Below, in pieces: positions 46,962 through 55,282 of a stretch of 64,000 nucleotides of DNA. A program made the translations under genes and the position numbers. This stretch comes from Pseudomonas haemolytica. Its GTDB lineage: Bacteria > Pseudomonadota > Gammaproteobacteria > Pseudomonadales > Pseudomonadaceae. Positions within the stretch are counted from its first letter, which is position 1, and every line of letters starts with the position of its first letter. The DNA is taken from positions 186,001 through 250,000 of the forward strand of contig NZ_VOIW01000006.1 of assembly GCF_009659625.1 (NCBI RefSeq), given 5' to 3'. The notes under the pieces are model-generated. The model made no database searches. It had not been told where the DNA came from and saw nothing but the letters and a program-made list of their open reading frames with translations.

Positions 46962-47849
46962 TCAAGTCCTCTCGCAAAGAAGCGCACGCAAGGTGTCATA
47001 ACCCTTTTTCGCGTAGATATAGCTGGGCGCCACGGCCGGGTCCTGCTCGGCTTCCACCACCAGCCAGCCCTCGTAGTTGGCAGCGATCAGCACGTCAAGC
47101 AACGGCGCAAAGTCGATATCGCCATCGCCGGGCACGGTGAAGGTGCCGTTGACGATGCAATCGGGGAAGCTCCACATCTGGTTGCGCGCCAGCTGTACGA
47201 CAGGTTTGCGCACGTCCTTGAAATGCACGTGGCAGACGCGGTCGATATGTTCGCGTAACACCTCAATGGGCTCGCCGCCGCCCATGTAGCAGTGGCCCGA
47301 ATCGAACAGCAGGCCGACTTCCGGGCCCGTTCGCTTCATAAGCTGGTCAATGTCTTCGGGGGACTCAACGTAAGCGCCCATATGGTGGTGGTAAGCCAGG
47401 CGCACGCCCTGGGACAAGGTGAAGCGCGCCAGTTCGGTGAGTTTGTCGGCGTAGTCTTGCCAGGCCTGCTCACTGTGAAAACGCGGGCGTTCGATCAGGC
47501 GCACGTATGAACCCTGGATCGAGTCGGCGACTTCGCCGTACACCAGCACCGAGGCGCCATTGTGCTTGAGCAGTTCGACATGGCCGGCAATCGCCTCGAT
47601 TTCCTCGGCCACGGAGCGACGGGCCAGGCGGCTGGAGTACCAGCCCGAGACCAGGGCCAGGTCGTAGGGGCGCAACACGTCGCCAACGCCCTTGGCATCC
47701 TTGGGGAATTTACCGTTGAGTTCGAAACCTTCGTAGCCGATGGCCTTGCCTTCGCTCAGGGCCGTGCTCAGCGGGGTTTCACCGCCGAGGGCCGGGAGGT
47801 CGTCGTTGCTCCAGGAGATCGGGTTGATGCCAATTCGGATTGCGGGCAT
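46962..47849 (-). CDS. iolE: myo-inosose-2 dehydratase
   Basis: 295 residues from ATG 47849 with AAGGTG upstream. Dehydrates scyllo-inosose to the trihydroxycyclohexane-dione. Xylose-isomerase-like TIM barrel: INPISWSNDDLPALGGETPL at the start, LAYHHHMGAYVESPEDIDQLM, LFDSGHCYMGG and VCHVHFKDVRKPVV provide the metal ligands (Glu, Asp, His, Glu). Upstream iolC is separated by a REP hairpin. Confidence 0.94.
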   Translation of the reverse strand: MPAIRIGINPISWSNDDLPALGGETPLSTALSEGKAIGYEGFELNGKFPKDAKGVGDVLRPYDLALVSGWYSSRLARRSVAEEIEAIAGHVELLKHNGASVLVYGEVADSIQGSYVRLIERPRFHSEQAWQDYADKLTELARFTLSQGVRLAYHHHMGAYVESPEDIDQLMKRTGPEVGLLFDSGHCYMGGGEPIEVLREHIDRVCHVHFKDVRKPVVQLARNQMWSFPDCIVNGTFTVPGDGDIDFAPLLDVLIAANYEGWLVVEAEQDPAVAPSYIYAKKGYDTLRALLCERT

Positions 47850-47892
47850 GGCTGCACCTTTATTATTTTCAGGTATCACTGAGATCTGCTTT

Positions 47893-47922
47893 ATGTGGGA
47901 GGGGGCTTGCTCCCTCCCACAT
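47893..47922. repeat. REP hairpin
   Basis: ATGTGGGAGGGGGCTTGCTC with inverted partner in the 103-bp gap between iolC and iolE. Confidence 0.85.
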
Positions 47923-47952
47923 TGGATTGCATTGAACATTTGGAATGTGTGA

Positions 47953-49890
47953 CTAAGTTCGGGAACTGCGCCAGGCATTGATCAGTTGTTCGAAGGTCGC
48001 CTGTACTTGCTCAATCAGCGTCTCATCATCCATCTCCCCCGCCATCCACGCCCGGCTCGGTTCCTGGAAGATCGTGCGGCCTACGGCAAACCCGCGGCAG
48101 GTGCTGCTTTGACTGGCCTGCTTGAAGCCGTCAGCCAGAAACTCAGGGGACGCATTCAGGCCCAGCAGCACCACGCCACGGCAGTACGGGTCGCGCTCGT
48201 GGATCAGCTCGTCGAGCTTTTTCCAGTCTTCGGCCGACTGCGCCTCGATCTTCCACCAGGCCGGGTAGATGCCCAGGTTGTACAGGCGCTTGAGGCTGCG
48301 ATACAGCACGTCGGGGTAAGTGGACGGGTGATCCTTGGGCGGGATGACTTCCAGCAACAGTTCATGCCCACTCACGATGGACGCCTCGTACACCGCCTTG
48401 AGCTGCGCTTCCTGTTCCAGGCGCAGCATCGGCTCGTCATCGGGATGGAATTGCACCAGGCACTTGATGATCTGTTCCTGGGGCCAGGCAATCAGGTTGC
48501 TGCCCACCGACCGGCCATGTTCGAACGCCAGGGGCCGTGAGTTCTGCACTTCCACCGGGCGTGCGATCCACCAGCCGCGACCGCTGGCAGCGTTGAGGGC
48601 ATCCTGGCCGAAGCGTTGGTCGGCGAGCAGGCCCACGTCAGCCTCGACGCCCTGCTCGCCGAGTTTGCGCTCCACGCGCTCGATGGCCTGGATAAACAAC
48701 TGCTTGATCGCGCTGATACGCGCCGGATCCTGGCCGCCTTTTTGCGCCAGGTCCACCAGTTGCCAACGGTGGTCGAAGGCGAACACGAACAGCTGCTTCC
48801 AAGCCTTGCGCGGCACGGTGACGCGGTGCAGGCGTTGCAGGGTTGCATCCTGATCCGGTCGGGTGATGGGCACTGGACTGCTGAACAGGTAATCAAGTTC
48901 GGCCGGCGTCGGCATGGCGGGGGCGCAGGCGTGGCGCGAGACAACCAGGCCGCCGCAGGCATTGGCCAACTGGCTGCAACGTTCGTCGCTGGCATCGTTG
49001 ATCCAGCCACTGAGGAAGCCCGACATGAAGGCATCGCCGGCCCCCAGCACATTGAGCACTTCAACGCGCACACCGGGGTGAATCGCCCCGTCCTCCAACC
49101 GCGCAGGAATCGCGCCGTGGATGACCGTGCAGCCCTGGGGGCCGAGCTTGACCACCAAAGTTGCCGGGGTCAGTTCGCGCACGGTGCGCAGGGCCGTGAG
49201 CAGGTCTTCACTGCCGCCGGCGATGAGGAATTCTTCCTCGGTGCCAACGATCAGGTCGAAACGCGGCAGGATTGTCTGCACATGCTGGCTGACATTCTGG
49301 TCGGCGACGAAACGGGTTTCGCCATCGGCCTTGCCCGCCAGGCCCCACAGCACCGGGCGGTAGTCGATGTCCAGCACGCGTTTGACGTTGTGCCTGGCGG
49401 CGTAGTCCAGGGCCTGGATGCTGGCCTTGTACACGCCGTCGGTGGAGAAATGCGTGCCGGTGATCAGCAGCGCTTTGCTGGAGGCAACAAAGGCTTCGCT
49501 GATGTCTTCGGCGCGCAGGGCCATGTCGGCGCAGTTTTCACGGTAGAACACCAAAGGAAAGGTTTCGCGGTCCTTGAGGCCCAACAGCACCAGGGCAGTG
49601 AGGCGCTCCGGGTCGACCTTGATGCCGCTGACATCGCAGCCTTCGCGAGCCAGGGATTCCACCAGAAAACGGCCCATATGGTCGTCGCCCACCCGGCTCA
49701 GCATCGCCGACTTGAGCCCTAGCCTGGCGGTGCCGAAGGCGATATTGGCGGAGGAACCGCCGAGGTACTTGGCGAAGCTGGACACGTCCTCGAGCCGCGC
49801 ACCGACTTGCTGCGCATAGAGGTCGACGCCCAGGCGCCCGAGGCAAATCAGATCCAATTGACGCCCACTGGCAAAACGAGTCTGGCCCAT
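47953..49890 (-). CDS. iolC: Bifunctional 5-dehydro-2-deoxygluconokinase / 5-dehydro-2-deoxyphosphogluconate aldolase-type protein
   Basis: 645 residues from ATG 49890 (AGGAG five bases upstream); the open frame upstream to 49989 is not coding. Residues 1-320 are a PfkB-family sugar kinase (CLGRLGVDLYAQQVGARLEDV, GGSSANIAFGTARLG, and the ATP/catalytic motif VLGAGDAFMSGFLSGW near 283). Residues 335-645 form a DUF2090 domain (FVFAFDHRWQLVDLAQ, LLEVIPPKDHPS) that replaces the separate IolJ aldolase. So phosphorylation and cleavage of 2-deoxy-5-keto-gluconate are in one polypeptide. Confidence 0.92.
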   Translation of the reverse strand: MGQTRFASGRQLDLICLGRLGVDLYAQQVGARLEDVSSFAKYLGGSSANIAFGTARLGLKSAMLSRVGDDHMGRFLVESLAREGCDVSGIKVDPERLTALVLLGLKDRETFPLVFYRENCADMALRAEDISEAFVASSKALLITGTHFSTDGVYKASIQALDYAARHNVKRVLDIDYRPVLWGLAGKADGETRFVADQNVSQHVQTILPRFDLIVGTEEEFLIAGGSEDLLTALRTVRELTPATLVVKLGPQGCTVIHGAIPARLEDGAIHPGVRVEVLNVLGAGDAFMSGFLSGWINDASDERCSQLANACGGLVVSRHACAPAMPTPAELDYLFSSPVPITRPDQDATLQRLHRVTVPRKAWKQLFVFAFDHRWQLVDLAQKGGQDPARISAIKQLFIQAIERVERKLGEQGVEADVGLLADQRFGQDALNAASGRGWWIARPVEVQNSRPLAFEHGRSVGSNLIAWPQEQIIKCLVQFHPDDEPMLRLEQEAQLKAVYEASIVSGHELLLEVIPPKDHPSTYPDVLYRSLKRLYNLGIYPAWWKIEAQSAEDWKKLDELIHERDPYCRGVVLLGLNASPEFLADGFKQASQSSTCRGFAVGRTIFQEPSRAWMAGEMDDETLIEQVQATFEQLINAWRSSRT

Positions 49891-49993
49891 GCTGGCTCCT
49901 GTTATTTTTATCAGCCTGCGTTGTGCCGCCGTGGCGACGGCAAACGCTCTTGGTGGGAGCAGACTAGAACGTCCAACGGCGGCAATCAATATT

Positions 49994-50020
49994 TATTCCA
50001 TAATTATTTTTAGTGGAATA
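49994..50020. promoter_or_regulatory. Inverted repeat in the iolC/iolR gap
   Basis: Perfect 7-bp arms TATTCCA (49994-50000) and TGGAATA (50014-50020) with 13 bp between. The right arm overlaps the GGAA-N6-TTCT site at 50015-50028. Confidence 0.55.
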
Positions 50021-50028
50021 TTTTTTCT
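50015..50028. promoter_or_regulatory. Putative IolR (RpiR-family) operator in the iolC/iolR divergent region
   Basis: GGAA-TATTTT-TTCT, matching the rhizobial IolR consensus GGAA-N6-TTCC except the last base. The extended site with TCTAATAC is repeated at 42033-42053 ahead of the transporter operon. The position fits control of both iolC and the regulator's own gene. Confidence 0.6.
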
Positions 50029-50174
50029 AATACGTCAGCATAGGGGCAAGCCAACGCTCGTGCATCGTTTCAGCAGGCCACGCGGGCCGTGATGCCGAGG
50101 TATTTTTTTGCGCCTACCCTGTAGACTTGCGCCACTCATCAGCGCATCAAACGAACACGCCAGAAGGATTGCCC

Positions 50175-51083
50175 ATGTCCCGCACCGATCCCGAGCCCCC
50201 CCTGGAAGCAACTGTCGCCAGCCCGCCGATCAATGCCGAACGCCTGTTGCAGCTGATCACCGACGAATACGAGAGCCTGCCGCGTCAGCTCAAGCGCATT
50301 GCCAGCTACATGAGCCAGCAGAGCGACCGGATCATGGTCGACCGCATCAGCGACATTGCCCGCGAGTGCGAAGTGCACCCCTCGGCCATCGTGCGGTTTT
50401 CCCAGCGTTTCGGCTTCAGTGGGTTCAGTGAGATGCAGGCGCTGTTTCGCGAGGCGTATACGCACAAGACCACGCCGGTGCAGAACTACCAGCAGCGCAT
50501 CCGCAGCATGATCGCCAACAAGTCGCAGAAGGCCAGCGGCGGCGACCTGGCGCGCGAATGCGTCAACGCTACCCTCTCGGGCATCGAACGCCTGGGCCTG
50601 GAGCTGGACGATAGCGCTTTCGAAAAAGCCGTAGACCTGGTGGTCAATGCCGACAACATCTACGTGGTCGGTGTGCGCCGTTCCTTCGCAGTGGCCGACT
50701 ACCTGGTCTACAACCTGCAGCACACCAACAAGCGCATCCACCTGATCTCCGGCCTGGGCGGCAGTTACCGCGAGCAGATGCGCAGTGTGCGCGCCAATGA
50801 CTTGGTGATTGCGATCAGCTTCACGCCCTACGGCAAAGAGACACAGCACTGCCTGCGCATCGCCCAGCATCATCAGGCCAAGACCCTGATCATCACCGAC
50901 AGCAACCTGTCGCCCCTGGCCAAGCGGGCGAATGCGGTGCTGTTGGTGAATGAAGGCTCCTCGTTTGCCTTCCGCTCATTGAGCGCGACCTTGTGCCTGT
51001 GCCAGGCGTTGTTTATTGCGGTGGCGTATCGGTTGGAATTGAAAGTGGATGAGATTCACGAGCAGGTGGGTTTCGACGACTGA
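50175..51083 (+). CDS. iolR: RpiR-family regulator of the inositol genes
   Basis: 302 residues from ATG 50175 (AAGGA nine bases upstream). N-terminal RpiR helix-turn-helix (ESLPRQLKRIASYMSQQSDRIMVDRISDIARECEVHPSAIVRFSQRFGFSGFSEMQALF, about residues 33-95), C-terminal SIS domain (NADNIYVVGVRRSFAVADYLVYNL, VIAISFTPYGKETQHCLRIAQ) that binds a sugar phosphate. Divergent from iolC; probably a repressor relieved by an inositol catabolite such as 2-deoxy-5-keto-gluconate 6-phosphate. The name is by position and family. Confidence 0.85.
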   Translation: MSRTDPEPPLEATVASPPINAERLLQLITDEYESLPRQLKRIASYMSQQSDRIMVDRISDIARECEVHPSAIVRFSQRFGFSGFSEMQALFREAYTHKTTPVQNYQQRIRSMIANKSQKASGGDLARECVNATLSGIERLGLELDDSAFEKAVDLVVNADNIYVVGVRRSFAVADYLVYNLQHTNKRIHLISGLGGSYREQMRSVRANDLVIAISFTPYGKETQHCLRIAQHHQAKTLIITDSNLSPLAKRANAVLLVNEGSSFAFRSLSATLCLCQALFIAVAYRLELKVDEIHEQVGFDD

Positions 51084-51093
51084 GGTGCGCCAC

Positions 51094-51195
51094 CTGTAGG
51101 AGCGAGCTTGCTCGCGAAAAAACCAAAGGCACTGCGATCATCCAGGATGCACGCGTTATCGTTAACGATCTTCGCGAGCAAGTTCGCTCCTACAG
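51094..51195. repeat. REP pair overlapping the mocR 3' end
   Basis: Two inverted hairpins CTGTAGGAGCGAGCTTGCTC and its complement. The right hairpin contains the stop codon of the gene at 51190-52602. Confidence 0.85.
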
Positions 51196-52602
51196 TAATT
51201 GCGCCAGGGCCCGGCCGTGGAAACGGATCTGCGCGAGGGTCAACGCGGTGTAGCCGATAATCACGGCGGGCGGCAACGTCACATCGACACAGAACTTGCC
51301 CAGCGGTTGCAAGCTCAGCCCGGCGTTGGCGGCGCGGGCGCTGAAATCCGCCTCTTGCACCCCGGCCGGCAACCACAACACGCAATGCAGCCCGGCTTGC
51401 TGGCCACTGACCGTGACGCCCTCCGGCAGGCAGGCGAGCAAGGCATCACGCCGCGCCTGATACGCCTGGCGCGAAGCGCGCAAATGCCGAACGAATGCAC
51501 CACTGCCAAGAAACTCCACCAGGCCCAACTGATCGGTTGCGCCCACTGAATGCCCGGTCAGTTGCAAGGTGCGCAGCAGTGCCGGGCGCACAACCTTGGG
51601 CACCACCATGAAGCCGACCCGCAAGCCCGGAAACAGGTTCTTGTTGAAGCTGCCGCAATAGATCACGCGGTTGTTCGAGTCCAGGGATTTGAGCGCCGCC
51701 AGCGGCGCGCTGTTGTAGTTGTACTCGCTGTCATAGTCGTCCTCGACCACCCAGGCATCGGCACGGCTGGCCCAGTCCAGCAACGCCAAGCGGTGCGACA
51801 CCGACAGGGTCACGCCCAGCGGCGCCTGGTGTGCGGGGGTGACATAGGCCAGCCGTGCGTACTCAGGGAGCCGGGTAGTATCGAGCCCTTCGGCAGTGAC
51901 CGGGATCGCCTGCACCTGCGCCCCGGCCAGGCTGAACAGCCGTTGCGCCGGTGTGTAGCCGGGGTCCTCGACGCAGGCCGTGTCACCCGGCTGAAGCAGC
52001 GTGCGGGCGATCAGGTCGAGGCCATGGCGAATGCCCGTGGTGACGATCACTTCGTCCGCCTCGCAGTGCATGCCGCGATAGCTGCGCAGGTAATCCGCAA
52101 TCTGTTCACGCAAGGTCGGCAGCCCACCCGGGTGCGCGGCCTCCAGTACGCCGGGGCCTGCCGCCAGCAGCCCGCGGGAGATGCAACGTGCCCAGGCTTT
52201 GAGGTCGAACAGGCTGGCATCCGGGCGTCGTGCCACAAAGGGCACGTGGCTTTGTACGCCGGCGTGAGGAGGATCGGGTTCGACCGGTCGGCGCACGGGT
52301 TGCGCCGCCGCCGGGGCCGCGATGAATTGCTCGGGGATCACTGCGCACACTCGCGTCCCGGATCCAACCACGCGTTGCACATAGCCTTCGCCATGCAAAC
52401 GCTCGAACGCGGCTTCAAGGGTGCCGCGTGACACCTGCCAACGCTCGGCCAGGCTGCGGGTCGACGGCAAACGGCTGCCCGCCGGCAACTGCCGAGTCAG
52501 GATCGCACTGCGCAGCGCCTCGTAGGCGCCCTGCTGCTTCCCTACGTCCAGCGTATCGGGGCGCGGCAGGTCAAGGTTGGAGGCGGCTTTTCCTCGGCTC
52601 AT
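51190..52602 (-). CDS. MocR-family regulator (GntR HTH fused to PLP aminotransferase-like domain)
   Basis: 470 residues. GntR helix-turn-helix near residues 25-90 (YEALRSAILTRQLPAGSRLPSTRSLAERWQVSRGTLEAAFERLHGEGYVQRVVGSGTRV), then an aminotransferase fold with PLP lysine at Lys321 in GSFNKNLFPG and WVVEDDYDSEYNYN upstream. Divergent from a Bcr/CflA exporter across about 93 bp, which it may control. Its last residues and stop codon are read from a REP element. Confidence 0.9.
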   Translation of the reverse strand: MSRGKAASNLDLPRPDTLDVGKQQGAYEALRSAILTRQLPAGSRLPSTRSLAERWQVSRGTLEAAFERLHGEGYVQRVVGSGTRVCAVIPEQFIAAPAAAQPVRRPVEPDPPHAGVQSHVPFVARRPDASLFDLKAWARCISRGLLAAGPGVLEAAHPGGLPTLREQIADYLRSYRGMHCEADEVIVTTGIRHGLDLIARTLLQPGDTACVEDPGYTPAQRLFSLAGAQVQAIPVTAEGLDTTRLPEYARLAYVTPAHQAPLGVTLSVSHRLALLDWASRADAWVVEDDYDSEYNYNSAPLAALKSLDSNNRVIYCGSFNKNLFPGLRVGFMVVPKVVRPALLRTLQLTGHSVGATDQLGLVEFLGSGAFVRHLRASRQAYQARRDALLACLPEGVTVSGQQAGLHCVLWLPAGVQEADFSARAANAGLSLQPLGKFCVDVTLPPAVIIGYTALTLAQIRFHGRALAQLL

Positions 52603-52695
52603 AGTGGTCCAGTCATTCCAGGCCTAAGTGGTTCTCAGGATTAAACCACAAAGCCGCTAGAGTCCGAGCTCGACTCCTTGCGAAGAAACCCGCCC

Positions 52696-53931
52696 ATGAC
52701 TCAACGCCTACTCGCACCCTGGTTCTGGCTGACCCTGCTGACGGTCCTGGTGGGCCTGCCGCGTCTCACCCTGGACCTGCACTTACCCGCCATGCCCGCC
52801 ATGGCCGACTACTTCCAGACCTCAGACAGCCAGTTGCAATTGGTCCTGACCCTGTACACCCTCGGCTCGGCCATTTCCTTGCTGGTCAGCGGCCCGCTCA
52901 CCGACCGCTTCGGCCGACGCCCGGTGCTACTGGCCGGGCTGACGATGTATGTGCTGGCAACCATCACCTGCGCACTGGCCGACAGCCTGGGCGTGCTGGT
53001 CATTGCGCGGCTGTTCCAGGCGCTGGGCGGGTGCTGCACCACGGTGATTGGCCGGGTGATCGTGCGCGATTATTTCGACCGGCATGAGCAGGCGCGCCTG
53101 TTGGGGTTGATCTCCATGGCGATGGCCGTGTCGCCCATGGCCGCGCCGGTGCTCGGCAGCGTGTTGTTGCCGCTTTTGGGGTGGCGTGGCTTGTTTGTGT
53201 TGCTCGGGGTGGTCGGCAGCGTGCTGTGCCTGGTGGTCCAGCGCCGCTTGCCTGAAACACGCCCGCCGGAAGTAGCCGCTGCACCGCCCGCCAACGTGCT
53301 GCGCATTTACAGCCAACTGCTGCGTGATCGCTATTTCCTGCGCTACGCCTTGGCGATTGGCTGCGTGTACAGCACGTACTTTCCGTTTATCAGCGAGTCT
53401 TCGGCGTTGCTGCAGCGGGGCTTTGATTTGTCGCCGACTGCCTACGCCCTGGTGTTTGCCGCGACGATCAGCGGCTACATGCTCGGTGCCAACCTGTTCC
53501 GACGCCTGGTGGCGCGGTTCGAGGCAGACCGCTTGATCAGCGTCGCCATCGGCCTGAATGTGCTGGGCAGCATCCTGCTCGCCACGGCCACGACACTGAT
53601 GGCGCAAGAGTGGCTGGCGATTGTATTGCCGATGGTGGTGATCATGGTGTCGGTGGGCCTGACGATGCCTGCCTGCCAGTTGTCTGTGTTGCAGCCTTAT
53701 GGGGCGATCGCCGGCACGGCGTCGGGGCTGTTCTTTTTTATCCAGATGTTTGTCACGGCGGTGAGCAGTTGGGTCACCGGGCTGCTGTCGGACGGCAGTT
53801 CAGCACCGTTGGTGATCATGACATCGCTTGCCAGTGCATTGCTGGTCACCACCTGGCTGGCATTGCGCACAACGAAAAGTGGGAGGGAACAAATTCCCTC
53901 CCACTCTTTATCGAGACAGTCTCAGATTTAG
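52696..53931 (+). CDS. MFS drug exporter, Bcr/CflA family
   Basis: 411 residues from ATG 52696; a TTG at 52678 would extend it by six. Twelve predicted transmembrane helices. The family motif A, SGPLTDRFGRRPVLLAGL, is near residues 65-80, and the first helix region VGLPRLTLDLHLPAMPAMADYFQTSDSQLQL fits the Bcr/CflA subgroup, which exports drugs such as bicyclomycin, sulfonamides or chloramphenicol. The last residues (TKSGREQIPSHSLSRQSQI) are encoded by a REP hairpin, so the natural C-terminus has been extended by a repeat. Confidence 0.9.
   Translation: MTQRLLAPWFWLTLLTVLVGLPRLTLDLHLPAMPAMADYFQTSDSQLQLVLTLYTLGSAISLLVSGPLTDRFGRRPVLLAGLTMYVLATITCALADSLGVLVIARLFQALGGCCTTVIGRVIVRDYFDRHEQARLLGLISMAMAVSPMAAPVLGSVLLPLLGWRGLFVLLGVVGSVLCLVVQRRLPETRPPEVAAAPPANVLRIYSQLLRDRYFLRYALAIGCVYSTYFPFISESSALLQRGFDLSPTAYALVFAATISGYMLGANLFRRLVARFEADRLISVAIGLNVLGSILLATATTLMAQEWLAIVLPMVVIMVSVGLTMPACQLSVLQPYGAIAGTASGLFFFIQMFVTAVSSWVTGLLSDGSSAPLVIMTSLASALLVTTWLALRTTKSGREQIPSHSLSRQSQI
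53878..53905. repeat. REP-like hairpin inside the MFS gene 3' end
   Basis: AGTGGGAGGG-AACAAATT-CCCTCCCACT, a perfect 10-bp stem, in frame near the end of the exporter gene. Confidence 0.75.
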
Positions 53932-54002
53932 TGCATGAAGATCGCGATCAGGATGATCACCGGAATCGGCACGCCGAGGAACCACAGCAGTAATGAGCGC
54001 AT
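53928..54002 (-). CDS. 24-residue small membrane protein
   Basis: Frame from ATG 54002 to TAA 53928 with AAGGA seven bases upstream: starts MRSLLLWFLGVPIPVIILIA and ends IFMH. Nearly the whole peptide is one transmembrane helix with a proline kink and a positive N-terminus. It shares three bases at the 3' end with the MFS gene and starts 30 bp after the stop of the membrane protein gene at 54033, so it would be co-transcribed with it. Pattern and ribosome site favour a real gene; function unknown. Confidence 0.55.
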   Translation of the reverse strand: MRSLLLWFLGVPIPVIILIAIFMH

Positions 54003-54032
54003 GATGCTTTCCTTAAATGAATGGGCCTTGAA

Positions 54033-54938
54033 TTAACGAACGTAGTTTTCGGTTTCGACATACACCACGGCATCCCGGCGGCGACCGCCAAAGGTAGCGG
54101 CGAAGCTGGCGAAGAACGCACCGATCAACAGCGCCACGAAGGTCCACAGCGAGGTATAGGCTGCGACTTTTGCGGCAGTGTCAGCAGCCTGCTTGGCCTT
54201 GACCTTGGCGTCTTCGATAGCTTTGCGGGCATCACCGTAGACTTTGTCGATACGCGCTTCGGCATCGGCCTGGCTGAGGTTGGTGCGCTGGCTGATCAAC
54301 TGGGCCAGGTAGGTACGGTCTTCGGCGGCGAGTTGGCCATCATTGCTCAAGGTACGGGCGAAGATACGACCGACGACAGCGTGAGCGGCGTCGTCGCTGA
54401 CCGCGGCCGGGCGATCATCGCGGAACAGGCTGTCGACGTAGTAGCCAAAATCACCGGTGTCGGCGCCTTTGGCCACGCTGCCGGCCGCTTGGGTCAGGCC
54501 ACTGGCGGCACCCGAAGCAACGCTGGCACCGGCTTTCACACCACCGCTGACGACGCTGCTGACCGAACCGACTACCAGCATCGCGGTGACCAGTGTGGCC
54601 ACTGCCCACGCCAGGAAGCCATGGGCGGTGTCGCGAAAGTACACCTCATCGCCATGCATATTGGCCCACTTCACCCGCAACCGACCGGCGATGTAGCCGC
54701 CCAGGCCCGATGCGACAATCTGGGTAAAGGCCAGCCAGACAATCGTGGAAATGCCAAGGCCCTTGGCACTGATGCCGCTGTCGGCCCACGGCGATACCGC
54801 CGAAAAGCCCAGGCCGAAGCCCAGCAACACCAGTATCAATGACAAGGCAGCGGCCGCAGCCGCCCCAGCGAATATCGCCCCCCAGGAAACCCCGGAGAGC
54901 GTGCTTGACTCTTGCAGCGTGGATGAGGATGTGATCAT
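54033..54938 (-). CDS. Conserved inner-membrane protein, unknown function
   Basis: 301 residues from ATG 54938; the upstream open frame is A/T-rich non-coding DNA. Four predicted helices: SWGAIFAGAAAAAALSLILVLLGFGLGF, LGISTIVWLAFTQIVASGLGGYIAGRL, AHGFLAWAVATLVTAMLVVGSVSSVVSGG and, near the end, YTSLWTFVALLIGAFFASFAATFGG. Between the third and fourth lies a soluble helical segment (about 180-260: LSNDGQLAAEDRTYLAQLISQRTNLSQADAEARIDKV). I cannot assign a function. Confidence 0.75.
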   Translation of the reverse strand: MITSSSTLQESSTLSGVSWGAIFAGAAAAAALSLILVLLGFGLGFSAVSPWADSGISAKGLGISTIVWLAFTQIVASGLGGYIAGRLRVKWANMHGDEVYFRDTAHGFLAWAVATLVTAMLVVGSVSSVVSGGVKAGASVASGAASGLTQAAGSVAKGADTGDFGYYVDSLFRDDRPAAVSDDAAHAVVGRIFARTLSNDGQLAAEDRTYLAQLISQRTNLSQADAEARIDKVYGDARKAIEDAKVKAKQAADTAAKVAAYTSLWTFVALLIGAFFASFAATFGGRRRDAVVYVETENYVR

Positions 54939-54959
54939 TGTTTTTTTGCTCCAGGCATG

Positions 54960-55135
54960 AAAAATGGTGTTACAAGTCTCAAAAAGGACAGTGCAGGCAC
55001 CATGCCAGTTGAAGCAAAAATTAAAGTCTTTATTTTTCAATAAGTTAATTAAATTGAACTTACTAAAACCATGCAAGTTGCAAGAAATGGCTGTTCCGAG
55101 CGGGCGATATGCATTCTCTCAACGAACAGAGCTCC
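54960..55135. other. A/T-rich intergenic region, nothing recognised
   Basis: Low-GC stretch upstream of the membrane protein gene, with poly-A/T runs around 55010-55065. It may hold that gene's promoter. No clear frame or operator. Confidence 0.5.
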
Positions 55136-55159
55136 ATGTGGGAGCAAGCCCCTCCCACA
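55136..55159. repeat. REP hairpin (shortened)
   Basis: ATGTGGGAGCAAGCCCCTCCCACA: a REP unit with a reduced loop, upstream of the response-regulator gene. Confidence 0.7.
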
Positions 55160-55190
55160 CTGGGTCGTGCCAGTCATGAACAGGTAGCAG

Positions 55191-55243
55191 TTTTGCCAAG
55201 ATGAAGTTTTATTTAGGAAACATTCAGCAACTTCTTGGCAAAA
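55191..55243. promoter_or_regulatory. Long inverted repeat upstream of the two-component genes
   Basis: Perfect 11-bp arms TTTTGCCAAGA (55191-55201) and TCTTGGCAAAA (55233-55243) separated by 31 bp, 40 bp before the response-regulator start. The promoter is probably between or beside the arms. Confidence 0.5.
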
Positions 55244-55282
55244 TGCCCTCACTTCTAGTGTGAACGCTCACCAGGTAATCCT

